A stretch of 48,758 nt of DNA from contig JADCLI010000046.1 in NCBI GenBank assembly GCA_016803235.1, positions 1 through 48,758 on the forward strand, written 5' to 3'. Positions 31,939-39,910 of the stretch are shown piece after piece (position 1 is the stretch's first letter; every line of letters starts with the position of its first letter). The notes below the pieces were generated by a model. It was given only the letters and a program-made list of their open reading frames with translations, did no database searches and was not told where the DNA came from. The stretch is from Pimelobacter simplex. Lineage in GTDB: Bacteria > Actinomycetota > Actinomycetes > Propionibacteriales > Nocardioidaceae. Both the position numbers and the translations under genes were made by a program.

Positions 31939-33108
31939 TCAGCTGATCATGCGCCGCGCGACCGCGCGCTGGCGAGCGGCGATCCGCTCGGCGTACTCCT
32001 CCGTGGAGAGACCGGCCAGCTCGGGCAGGTGCTTGGGGACCTCGTCGACCGGCACGATCTCGACACTCGGCCCGTCCGCCGCGGTGAGCGGGCGGGTGAG
32101 CTGCTGCCAGCGCAGCATGATCGGGCCGGTGCGGTGTCCGGTGGTCTCCAGCCAGTTCGCCACCGGGGACCCGTCGGGGCCGGGCGGTCGCTCGGAGATC
32201 ACGAACCGCATCACGCCGTCCGCGTCGGCGACAGCCTGGGCCTTGGTCAGCGAGGTCTGGTGGGTCTCGTAGTCGGTCGAGGCGTACCAGTCCGAGCCGA
32301 CCTGGATCGCCTGGTACGTGCAGTCCTCGCAGCGCGGGACCGCCACGATCATCGCCTCGTCCTCGGCCAGCTCGTAGTGGCCGATCGAGGAGAACTGCGA
32401 GGAGAGGCCGCCGGGCGTCGAGGCCGGGGCGGTCAGCGTGTTGACCGGCTCCTTGTACTGGAAGAAGTGGGGGAAGGCGAACCAGGTCTGGATGGAGCTG
32501 GTCAGCGACCGGGCGGCCACCTCGTACTTCTTGCGCAGCGTCTCCTCGGCCAGGGGCCGCCGGGCCCGGCCGATGGTGTCGACCCGCTCGATGGTGAGGG
32601 TGCCGCGCGACTCGGTGTCCCAGTCGTTGAAGACCTCGCGCACGATCAGCGTCTTGGCGCCCGGCTCGGCGACGTAGGTGAACTCGAAGCTCCCGTCCTC
32701 GGCGATGTCGAGCTCGCGGTCGTCGAAGGCCATCAGCGAGGTGGCCGCCGAGTCGGCGCTGTAGCTGCCGCCCATCACCTGGAAGGACAGGTCCGCGGAG
32801 GTCCCACGGCGGCCGCGGACGACGTACTCGACGCCCTCGCGCAGGTAGGCGTTGAAGTACACCGCGTCCGGGTTGTCGAGGCCCTGGCGTGAGAACTGGT
32901 GCGTGGGGTTGATGAAGACCGGCTGCTCGAGGTCGTAGTCGAACGCCGTCTGCATCGCCATCCGGATCCGGCCGGCCAGGTAGTCGTAGCCCTCGAGCCG
33001 GTCGGCCTCGGTCCGGATGAACGGGGCGTTGGCGATCAGCTCCTCGGCCTCGGCGATCGCGTCCTGCAGGGGCTGGGTCAGCCCGAGGGACTGCGACGAG
33101 CCGGACAT
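31939..33108 (-). CDS. DUF1214-containing protein
   Basis: A 389-residue protein whose second half carries the DUF1214 region (DDRELDIAEDGSFEF, TLTIERVDTIG, LTRPLTAADGPSVE). The first part is helical (LQDAIAEAEELIANAP). DUF1214 proteins have no settled biochemical role. From memory, the M. tuberculosis protein Rv3531c, encoded beside Rv3530c and Rv3529c in the KstR regulon, is of this type. Here the gene is coupled by an ATGA overlap to an LLM/F420-type oxidoreductase whose promoter has a perfect KstR-type site. The context suggests sterol or lipid side-chain chemistry. Confidence 0.75.
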   Translation of the reverse strand: MSGSSQSLGLTQPLQDAIAEAEELIANAPFIRTEADRLEGYDYLAGRIRMAMQTAFDYDLEQPVFINPTHQFSRQGLDNPDAVYFNAYLREGVEYVVRGRRGTSADLSFQVMGGSYSADSAATSLMAFDDRELDIAEDGSFEFTYVAEPGAKTLIVREVFNDWDTESRGTLTIERVDTIGRARRPLAEETLRKKYEVAARSLTSSIQTWFAFPHFFQYKEPVNTLTAPASTPGGLSSQFSSIGHYELAEDEAMIVAVPRCEDCTYQAIQVGSDWYASTDYETHQTSLTKAQAVADADGVMRFVISERPPGPDGSPVANWLETTGHRTGPIMLRWQQLTRPLTAADGPSVEIVPVDEVPKHLPELAGLSTEEYAERIAARQRAVARRMIS

Positions 33109-33998
33109 CAGGCGTTCGCCTTCGCGATGATGTTCTCGGCGTACTGCTCGAGGTGCTTGATCTTCGTCTCCAGCGGCTCGGTGTCGGGCCCCTTGATGTA
33201 GGGGACCCGGAAGCCGACGATGCAGTCGGTGACGCCCTTGTCCTCGAGGCGCTTGATGCCGTCGAGGGTGTAGGCGTCGTACGAGATCACGTGCACCTCG
33301 AAGTCGTCGCGGGTGTCGCCCTCCTCCGCGCGGATCTCCGCGAGCCGGGTGAGCAGCCGGTCGAGCTCCTCGCCGTCGCCGCCGGCGTGCATCCAGCCGT
33401 CGCCCTTGCGTACGGCGCGGCGCAGGGCCGCGTCCGAGTGGCCGCCGACGAGCAGCGGGATCCGCTCGGTCGGGGCCGGGCACTGCTGGAGCGGCTCGAT
33501 GTCGAAGAACTCGCCGCGGTAGCCGAAGAAGGTCGGCTCGTCGCCGGGCTGGGTCAGGCCGCGCAGGATGTCCATGCACTCGTCCATCCGCTTGCCGCGC
33601 TTCTCCCACGGCACGCCGAGGGCGGCGAAGTCCTCGGGCCAGGGGGAGAGGCCGACGCCGAGGCCGAGGCGGTTCTTCGAGAGGTACGCCAAGGACGAGG
33701 CCTGCTTGGCGACCAGCACCGGCGGGCGGATCGGGAGCTTGAGCACGAACGGCGTGAGGCGCAGCCTCTCGGTCACCGCGAACAGGCTCGCGCACAGGAT
33801 GAAGGTCTCGATGAACTGCTTGCCGAGGAGGAACTCGCGGTCGCCGGTGTCGGTGTAGGGGTACTTCGAGTCCGACTCCTGCGGGTAGATCAGGCTGTCC
33901 GCGATCGTCATCGACGTGTAGCCGGCGGCCTCGCAGGCCTGGGCGAGCGGGGCGTAGTAGTCGGCCTGGGTCATGCCCTCGGCGAAGGAGAAGCGCAT
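33108..33998 (-). CDS. LLM-class (F420-dependent type) oxidoreductase
   Basis: A 296-residue TIM-barrel enzyme of the luciferase-like monooxygenase class. Family features are RFSFAEGMTQADYY at the start, LPIRPPVLVAKQASSLAYLS, LGLGVGLSPWPEDFAALGV, and PLLVGGHSDAALRRAVRKGDGW. This type mostly uses cofactor F420 in Actinobacteria, rather than FMN. The substrate is unknown. It is the first gene of a coupled pair with the DUF1214 protein. The perfect TAGAACGTGTTCTA site lies 10 bp before the ATG, overlapping the promoter, so repression by a KstR-like protein is likely. Confidence 0.85.
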   Translation of the reverse strand: MRFSFAEGMTQADYYAPLAQACEAAGYTSMTIADSLIYPQESDSKYPYTDTGDREFLLGKQFIETFILCASLFAVTERLRLTPFVLKLPIRPPVLVAKQASSLAYLSKNRLGLGVGLSPWPEDFAALGVPWEKRGKRMDECMDILRGLTQPGDEPTFFGYRGEFFDIEPLQQCPAPTERIPLLVGGHSDAALRRAVRKGDGWMHAGGDGEELDRLLTRLAEIRAEEGDTRDDFEVHVISYDAYTLDGIKRLEDKGVTDCIVGFRVPYIKGPDTEPLETKIKHLEQYAENIIAKANA

Positions 33999-34008
33999 GG
34001 GCTCACAG

Positions 34009-34022
34009 TAGAACGTGTTCTA
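34009..34022. promoter_or_regulatory. KstR-type operator, perfect 14-bp palindrome
   Basis: TAGAACGTGTTCTA is a perfect palindrome matching the KstR consensus TnnAACnnGTTnnA. It lies in the 46-bp divergent region between the LLM oxidoreductase and the Ddn-like gene, so it can control both. On the minus strand it is followed by CTGTGAGCCC and the ATG, an arrangement matching the second copy at 30822-30835. Confidence 0.8.
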
Positions 34023-34044
34023 GATCTGTGCCAGAGTGAGTTCC

Positions 34045-34530
34045 ATGGCAGCCACCAAGCCGAAGCCGGACGGTCTCGACAAGCCGATCGTCGCGAAGAT
34101 CATCAAGTACGGCGCCAAGGCGAACGTTGCCATCTACCGGTTGACCAACGGGCGGGTCGGTTCCACCTGGCGGATCGGCGCGGGCTGGAGGAAGCCGGTG
34201 CCGGTCCTCCTGCTCGACCACGTCGGGCGCAGGAGCGGCACCCGGTTCACCACGCCGCTGCTCTACCTTGCCGACGGCCCGGACCTGGTGGTCGTCGCCT
34301 CCCAGGGCGGGCTGCCGAAGAACCCCCAGTGGCTGCACAACCTCGTGGCGAACCCCGACACCACGGTCGCCGTACCGCGGGAGCCCAGCCGCGCCGTGCG
34401 CGCCCGGGTCGCCGGGCCCGAGGAGCGCGCGGAGCTGTGGCCGCGCCTGGTCGAGCTGTACGCCGACTTCGACAACTACCAGGCCTGGACCGACCGGGAG
34501 ATCCCGGTCGTCGTCCTCGAGCCCCGCTGA
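34045..34530 (+). CDS. Ddn/DUF385-type deazaflavin-dependent reductase
   Basis: A 161-residue split-barrel protein of the deazaflavin (F420)-dependent nitroreductase family, whose best-known member is Ddn (Rv3547) of M. tuberculosis. Family segments are LTNGRVGSTWRIGAGW, VLLLDHVGRRSGTRFTTPL and ASQGGLPKNPQWLHNLVANP. It could reduce quinones or other substrates with F420H2. The ATG at 34045 is used; a GTG at 34036 is an alternative if the message is leaderless. It is divergent from the LLM/F420 gene across a shared KstR-type operator. Confidence 0.85.
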   Translation: MAATKPKPDGLDKPIVAKIIKYGAKANVAIYRLTNGRVGSTWRIGAGWRKPVPVLLLDHVGRRSGTRFTTPLLYLADGPDLVVVASQGGLPKNPQWLHNLVANPDTTVAVPREPSRAVRARVAGPEERAELWPRLVELYADFDNYQAWTDREIPVVVLEPR

Positions 34531-34576
34531 CCGGGCCCGACCGAGCCGACCGACCGGACCGAGCCCGAGGAGAGAC

Positions 34577-35008
34577 GTGGACGTCCAGCAGCTGATCGAC
34601 CGCGCCGAGATCGCCGACGCGATCACCCGCTACACCCTCGCCGTCGACGAGGGTGACTTCGACCGGCTCGACACGGTCTTCACCCCCGACGCGCAGATCG
34701 ACTACACCGAGAGCGGTGGCGTCGCCGACGCCTTCCCGGTGGTCAAGGCCTGGCTCGCCGAGGCGCTGCCCGGCTTCTCGACGCACCGGATCCACATGCT
34801 CGGTCAGATCTCCTACGAGTTCGCCGACGGCGGCGACCAGGCCGCCGTCGCGGCGTACTTCCACAACCCGATGCGCATCGCGGACGGCAGGGGCGGGGAG
34901 CGCGTGGTCGAGGTCGGCGGGCTCTACCGCCACACCTTCGTGCGCACCGCGGACGGCTGGCGCTCGAAGCGGCTGCACGAGCAGGTCGTCTGGACGCGCG
35001 GTTTCTGA
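34577..35008 (+). CDS. SnoaL/NTF2-like protein
   Basis: A 143-residue alpha+beta-barrel protein of the SnoaL-like/NTF2 superfamily. Markers are IADAITRYTLAVDEGDFDRLD and VFTPDAQIDYTESGG, followed by barrel strands ending GGLYRHTFVRTADGWRSK. Family members are isomerases, cyclases, dehydratases or binding proteins, often in polyketide or steroid chemistry. GAGGAGAG precedes the GTG at 34577. It follows the Ddn-like gene by 46 bp and probably shares its transcript, hence the KstR-type control. A delta-5-ketosteroid-isomerase-like role is possible but not shown. Confidence 0.8.
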   Translation: MDVQQLIDRAEIADAITRYTLAVDEGDFDRLDTVFTPDAQIDYTESGGVADAFPVVKAWLAEALPGFSTHRIHMLGQISYEFADGGDQAAVAAYFHNPMRIADGRGGERVVEVGGLYRHTFVRTADGWRSKRLHEQVVWTRGF

Positions 35009-35038
35009 TTTCTGGGACCCGTCTGGACAATGGGACGG

Positions 35039-35647
35039 GTGAGCGACCCGCAGCAGCGCCCTACCGAACGTCCCGTGGTCAACGGGGTGGTGGCGCTGGT
35101 CGCGGTCGCGCTGGGTGTCGGCCTGATCCTGGCGCTGGTCGCGCTGGTCGGCACCAAGGTGCTCGGGCTCGGCGGTGGCGACGGCGAGTCCTCCGCCGAC
35201 TCCACGGTGCGCCAGTCGATGTACCTGCCGACGCCGGTCGAGACCGACGAGGCCACCGGTCCACTCGTCACCCTGCACACCGAGGACCCCGACGAGCCCG
35301 AGGCCACCGGGGACGGTGAGACCGAGCTCCCCGAGGACGAGCCGACCACCGAGCTGCCCAGCGAGAGCCCGGGTGCCGGCGAGATCTCGCTGCAGGCCCT
35401 CGCGACCACCGTCGCCAGCGGCGAGCGGATCTACTTCAGCGGCGTCTACCCGGGCGGCGAGGGCGCGATCTTGTTCGTCCAGCGCTTCGAGAACGGGGAG
35501 TGGGCCGACTTCCCGGCCAGTGTCGGCGTCACCAACGGCACCTTCTCCAGCTACATCTTCACCGGCGTCAGCGGCGTGAACCGGTTCCGCGTGGTCGACC
35601 GCGACAGCGGCACGGTCAGCAACGAGATCAGCGTCACCGTCGGCTGA
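35039..35647 (+). CDS. membrane-anchored protein with acidic linker and beta domain
   Basis: A 202-residue protein: short cytoplasmic start, one membrane helix (about residues 13-38), a proline/threonine/glutamate-rich linker (for example ELPEDEPTTELPSESPG) and a C-terminal beta-sandwich-like domain of about 80 residues. The latter resembles small bacterial Ig-like domains. It probably presents that domain outside the membrane. The GTG at 35039 is chosen because GACAAT (35026-35031) lies 7 nt upstream, suggesting a leaderless start. No family is recognised. It stands alone before the large fold-back element. Confidence 0.65.
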   Translation: MSDPQQRPTERPVVNGVVALVAVALGVGLILALVALVGTKVLGLGGGDGESSADSTVRQSMYLPTPVETDEATGPLVTLHTEDPDEPEATGDGETELPEDEPTTELPSESPGAGEISLQALATTVASGERIYFSGVYPGGEGAILFVQRFENGEWADFPASVGVTNGTFSSYIFTGVSGVNRFRVVDRDSGTVSNEISVTVG

Positions 35648-35666
35648 GGGTCGGGCGCTGGCGCCT

Positions 35667-35890
35667 GCCCTTGTAACTACGTGTTACGTGTCGAATTCAG
35701 GTGCAACAGCGCCCGGGTAGGTGTCCTGGCGCCGAGGTAGATGGGTGTCGGCCGATGACCCCGTCGTCGCCGCGGGGAGCGTCGGACCGACGCCATCGCC
35801 GTCAGGAGGGAGCCGTCCACCCGGGTGCTCCGACACCTACCCGGGCGCTGTTGCAGCGGAAAACGTGCCGTAACACGTAGTTACAAGGGC
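35667..35890. repeat. 224-bp intergenic fold-back element with 59-bp arms
   Basis: Outer 22-bp arms (35667-35688 and 35869-35890) are exact reverse complements. Inner 24-bp arms (35702-35725 and 35832-35855) are also exact. Between them lie 13 unmatched bases on each side, and a 106-bp centre remains. No gene is supported within. The precise symmetry in a 379-bp gap suggests a MITE-like insertion, a structured RNA, or a very large terminator. The rest of the gap (35891-36026) shows no clear feature besides the ribosome site of the next gene. Confidence 0.7.
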
Positions 35891-36026
35891 CCGGGCGCGC
35901 GAGGCGGCATCCGCCAACCGGCGTAGTCCCTCTGGGCCTTGTGGCGATGCCTTGCTTGGGACCCGAGCCGGTCGGGCGCACCATGGGAGCACGGCTCGGG
36001 CCGCCTGCACACATGGGGGAGGCGCG

Positions 36027-37568
36027 ATGCCGGACGAGGCTGCGGTCGACCAGGAGCTCGCGCTGTGGTTGCACGTCCAGGCGGGCGAGTTCGACCAGGC
36101 GTACGCCGTCGCGACCCGCCTGCTCATCCTCGGCGAGGACCCGGTGCAACGGGGCCGGGTCGAGGCGGCACTGGGCCTGATGATGCAGCGGGTCGGGCTG
36201 ATGGCCGACTCGCGCGACCAGTTCGAGCGGGCCGCGGCCCTGGTCGACGGGTCGCCGGCGGACCGGGCGCTGGTGCTGGCGTTCGGGTCGCTGTCCAGCG
36301 TCCTGGGCGGCGACCTCGACCGGGCCGAGCGGGAGGCGCGTGAGGCCGACCGCCTGGGCGCCGCGCACGGCGTCCAGATCGCGGTCCGTCAGGCCCGGAC
36401 CACGCTCGCCGCGGTGCACCTGGGGCGCGGTGAGCTCGAGGCGGCGCTGGCGCTGGCGAGGGACGCGACGTCGTACGGGAACGACGGCGTGGGCCAGGGG
36501 GAGTACCGCTCCACCGCGCACGTCGTGCTCGCGATGGCGCTCGCCGAGCTGGACCGGATGCCGGAGGCGCACGCCGCCATCGCGCGCGGCGTCGCCCTCG
36601 CCGAGGAGGAGGGCGACACCGGGCAGCTGGCCTGGTACCTCGCCTCGCAGGCGATGCTGCACTTCATCGACGGGCACTGGGCGCGGGCCCGGGACGAGGC
36701 GGCCCGGTCGGTCGAGCACGCGGACCGCACCGGTGCGCTGGCCGCGCGGCCGCTCGCCTGGGGGATCTCGGCCTGCATGGAGGGCCTGCGCGGCAACGTC
36801 ACGACCGCCCGCGGCCTGATCGCCCGGGCCCGGTCGCACCGCCTCGGCCCCGGCGCCGGGCTGGGCGAGGAGTGGGTGGCGCTGGCGGCGGCGTTCTCGA
36901 GCGACGACGCCGCGGAGCGGTACGACGCGCTGCGCGACGCGTGGTTCCGGCTGCGCGGCATGCCGAGCCTGCTGGCCTGGAAGGTCTTCGCGCACCCGCT
37001 CGTCGCGCTCGCCCTGCAGCGCGACGACCGCGCGCTCGCCGAGGTGGTCAGCGCCCGGGTCGGCGCCGCCGCCACCGCCGCGGGTACGGCGAGTGCCCGG
37101 GCCACTGCGCAGTGCTGCGCCGCCACCTTGGCCGGTGACCCGGCGGGACTCGCGGCCGGGCTCGACCTGTTGCGCACCGTCGGTCGCCCGCTGCCCCTGG
37201 CCTTCGGCTGCGTCGCGGCCGCGCAGGCGGCGCTGCGCAGTGAGGACCGGGTGGCTGCGCTGCAGGAGGCGGCCGCCGTGTTCCACCGGCTGGGCGCGAC
37301 GGTCTGGAGCGCGGAGGTCGCCCGGATGCTCGTGGACGCCGCGGTCGACGACGTCCCCGCGGCGCCGGCCGGACCCTGGCACCTGCTCAGTCCCGGTGAG
37401 GCCCGCGTCGTCCGGTTGGCGGTCCAGGGGCTGTCGAACGCCCTGATCGCCGCCGAGGTCGGCACCTCGCCCCGCACGGTCCAGACCCAGCTGGCCAGCG
37501 CCTGCCGCAAGTGCGGGGTGGCCGGCCGGGTCCAGCTCGCCGCGCTCTTCGCGGCGGGGCTCAGCTGA
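36027..37568 (+). CDS. TPR-LuxR regulator, paralogue 1
   Basis: A 513-residue regulator with a long array of helical TPR-like repeats and a C-terminal LuxR HTH: LLSPGEARVVRLAVQGLSN, LIAAEVGTSPRTVQTQLAS. No NTPase Walker motif is seen, unlike LAL proteins. It probably senses a signal or partner through the repeats. GGGGAGG lies 5 nt before the ATG at 36027, preferred over the upstream ATG at 35952. It is convergent with a paralogue at 38203-39771; both share ALGLM-QRVG near the N-terminus. Its final eight bases overlap the end of the minus-strand gene next to it. Confidence 0.82.
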   Translation: MPDEAAVDQELALWLHVQAGEFDQAYAVATRLLILGEDPVQRGRVEAALGLMMQRVGLMADSRDQFERAAALVDGSPADRALVLAFGSLSSVLGGDLDRAEREAREADRLGAAHGVQIAVRQARTTLAAVHLGRGELEAALALARDATSYGNDGVGQGEYRSTAHVVLAMALAELDRMPEAHAAIARGVALAEEEGDTGQLAWYLASQAMLHFIDGHWARARDEAARSVEHADRTGALAARPLAWGISACMEGLRGNVTTARGLIARARSHRLGPGAGLGEEWVALAAAFSSDDAAERYDALRDAWFRLRGMPSLLAWKVFAHPLVALALQRDDRALAEVVSARVGAAATAAGTASARATAQCCAATLAGDPAGLAAGLDLLRTVGRPLPLAFGCVAAAQAALRSEDRVAALQEAAAVFHRLGATVWSAEVARMLVDAAVDDVPAAPAGPWHLLSPGEARVVRLAVQGLSNALIAAEVGTSPRTVQTQLASACRKCGVAGRVQLAALFAAGLS

Positions 37569-38118
37569 GCAGCGCCCGGACGTCGTTGGTCTCGGGCTCC
37601 CGCCCCCGCAGCCAGTCGCCCGCGACCCGCAGCCACGACGGCTTGCGGCTCGCCACCGGGCGGGCCACCGACGCCAGCAGGTCCGCGACCTGACCGGCGG
37701 CGTCGTGCGTCGAGGTACCGGGCGTGGCCAGGCCGACGGCGTACGCGAGGCGCAGGTTCTCACGCTCCAGCAGGCGCGCCCCGAGCGGGGTCGCGGCCTC
37801 CTCGGTGACCAGGCGGTACAGCTCGGGGGCGCGGCGCAGGGCCGCGCGGTGCGCCGAGCGCAGCGTCTCGCGGGCGTTGGTCACCTCGCCGACCTCGAGG
37901 GCGAGGTCGACGCTGGCGCCGATCAGGGTCGCCCACTGCTGGAACAGTGCCCGCACCAGGTCGTCGCGGTCAGCGAACACCGCGCGCGTCTCGGGGTCCT
38001 CCGGGTCGATCCGCCCGGTGTCGACGATCCGGCGCAGGACGCGGCTGCGGCGGTGCACCTCCTCCCAGCGCAGCTGGGTGTTGGAGTGGTGGGCCGGGGG
38101 GACGGGATGGTGGCGCAT
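37561..38118 (-). CDS. unknown 185-residue helical protein
   Basis: A mainly helical protein beginning MRHHPVPPAHHSNTQLRWEE. It contains VDTGRIDPEDPETRAVFADRDDLV and a long helix region through VGLATPGTSTHDAAGQV. A repeated pattern of charged and alanine/leucine residues suggests a helical bundle; no membrane segment or motif is clear. The ATG at 38118 is preferred because AGGAG lies upstream. It sits between the two convergent TPR-LuxR paralogues and could be their target or partner, but that is only positional. No family is recognised. Confidence 0.55.
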   Translation of the reverse strand: MRHHPVPPAHHSNTQLRWEEVHRRSRVLRRIVDTGRIDPEDPETRAVFADRDDLVRALFQQWATLIGASVDLALEVGEVTNARETLRSAHRAALRRAPELYRLVTEEAATPLGARLLERENLRLAYAVGLATPGTSTHDAAGQVADLLASVARPVASRKPSWLRVAGDWLRGREPETNDVRALLS

Positions 38119-38202
38119 GGTGGGAGCTCCTCGTCGGGCGGGCTGGTGTGCCACCGTCCTCCCGCCGGGACGGGCCCGGGTATCCGCCAACTGGCGGATC
38201 TC

Positions 38203-39771
38203 TCAGGCGTCCTCGCCGTCCAGGCCGTGCCGGTGCAGGACCGCGGCGAGCTGGACCCGCGAGCTCACGCCGAGCTTCGCGTAGATGTGCGAGGTGTGGG
38301 TCTGCACCGTGCGCGGCGACACCACCAGCTGGCGGGCGATCTCCGGGTTGGTCAGCCCCCGGGCGACGCGGCGGGCGACCTCCCGCTCGGCGCTGGTCAG
38401 CTGCGCCCAGCCGTTCGGCGCGCGGGTCGGACCCGGCCGTTCCTCGGACGGCAGCTGCAGCAGGGCACGGCCGGCGCGGGCCAGCCACGGGGTCGCCCGC
38501 AGGCCGCTGAACGCGTCCGCCGCCTCTCGTACCGCTGCCCGGGCGTCCTTCCGGTGACCGCTGGCGCCGAGCAGCACGGCCGCGTCCAGGCAGGCCAGCC
38601 CGAACGCGAACGGGCGGCCCGACCCGCGCAGCGCGGCCATCGCGTCGCGAGCCGCGTCCGGGTCGGCGTCGAGCAGGGCCCGGCAGCGCAGGGCCGCCCC
38701 CTCGGCCGAGCCGACGCCCGGCGCGCCGGCCGCCCCGGCCTCGGCGCCGACGGTCACGTCGCGGGCGAGCTCCCGGTCGTCGTACCGGATCGCCTGGTTG
38801 ACCAGAGCAGGGGAGAGCGAACGCCAGCTGAGGAAGTACGGCGTCCGCCGCGCGTGGAGCCAGCCCTCGGTCAGCGCCGTGAGGCTCGCGCGATGCTCCG
38901 GGTCGGCGGCGGCGCGGGCCATCGAGAGCCAGTCCTCGCCGGGCAGCCCGAGGGCGGTGAGCCCGCCCTCGGCGAGCCGGACCTGGCGCTGCGCGGCGGC
39001 CACGTTGCCGCGCAGCGCCTCGACGAGCGCGACCACCGCGTCGGCGACCGGCCGGGCGATGACGGTGCCGGCCGAGCGGGCGCCGTCGAGGGCGAGCCGT
39101 CCGTCGACGAGGGCCTCGTCCCAGCGGCCGTTGAGGTACCGGCCGAGGCCGCGCATGGCGTGGTACCACGCGGCCTGGCCGGTCGACCCGGCCGCCGTGC
39201 TGCGCCGCAGGCCCTCGGAGAAGGCCGCCTCGGCCTCCGCGAACCGGTCGAGCTCCACCAGCGTCAACCCGTGGTACAGGTGCGAGAGCGGCCCGCCACC
39301 CGAGCTCTGCCGCTCCGCGGCCTGCAGGCCGATGCCGAGCTTGGTGAGCCGCAGCGCCTCCGCGGGCCGGCCCGCGCTGAGCGCGACCGCCGCCTGGGTG
39401 TTGAGCGCCTCGCAGGCGGCGAACCGGTTGCCGTGCCGCTCGCCCAGGCGGCGGGCCCGGTCGGCGGCCTGCGCCGCTCCGGCGAGGTCGCCGAGCAGGA
39501 ACCGGGAGCCCGCCTCGTCGGCGACGTACGACGCCTGCTCGTGCGGCCGCTCCCCGGACAGCGTCGCGGCCAACGCGAACGCGTCGCGCGACTCCGCGAT
39601 CCGGCCGACCCGCTGCAGCATCAGGCCGAGCGCGCCCTGCAGCTCGGCGCGCACCAGCGGATCGGCAGCGGTCGCGAGCAGCATCTGGGCGTCGGTGGCG
39701 GCGGCGGTGAGCTCGCCGCGGCTGATCCGGGCCCACATCGCCGTGCGACGGGCTTCCTGCTCCGGGCTCAC
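38203..39771 (-). CDS. TPR-LuxR regulator, paralogue 2
   Basis: A 522-residue regulator of the same type as 36027-37568: TPR-like repeats followed by a C-terminal LuxR HTH, LTSAEREVARRVARGLTN and EIARQLVVSPRTVQTHTSH. The shared segment ALGLMLQRVGRIAESRDAF supports common origin. The GTG at 39771 is chosen because GAGGGGG lies just upstream and the protein then starts SPEQEARRTAMWARIS. It is on the minus strand, divergent from the BNR-repeat protein and facing paralogue 1. Ligand and targets are unknown. Confidence 0.82.
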   Translation of the reverse strand: MSPEQEARRTAMWARISRGELTAAATDAQMLLATAADPLVRAELQGALGLMLQRVGRIAESRDAFALAATLSGERPHEQASYVADEAGSRFLLGDLAGAAQAADRARRLGERHGNRFAACEALNTQAAVALSAGRPAEALRLTKLGIGLQAAERQSSGGGPLSHLYHGLTLVELDRFAEAEAAFSEGLRRSTAAGSTGQAAWYHAMRGLGRYLNGRWDEALVDGRLALDGARSAGTVIARPVADAVVALVEALRGNVAAAQRQVRLAEGGLTALGLPGEDWLSMARAAADPEHRASLTALTEGWLHARRTPYFLSWRSLSPALVNQAIRYDDRELARDVTVGAEAGAAGAPGVGSAEGAALRCRALLDADPDAARDAMAALRGSGRPFAFGLACLDAAVLLGASGHRKDARAAVREAADAFSGLRATPWLARAGRALLQLPSEERPGPTRAPNGWAQLTSAEREVARRVARGLTNPEIARQLVVSPRTVQTHTSHIYAKLGVSSRVQLAAVLHRHGLDGEDA

Positions 39772-39910
39772 GTCACCCCCTCGGTGCGTGGTCCCTCGCC
39801 CTTCGAGGGTAGGTCCCGCGCGGGCCCGCGGGAAGTCCGAACGCCGACTCGGCACCCGATTCCGCACTTGTGGGGGATGACAACGCGCGCCGGCCGAGGA
39901 GAGTGGGCTC

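Noticed and set aside
36027..39771. Defence or antiphage island involving the LuxR pair
   Set aside because: No nuclease, helicase, toxin or restriction-type protein is present around them.
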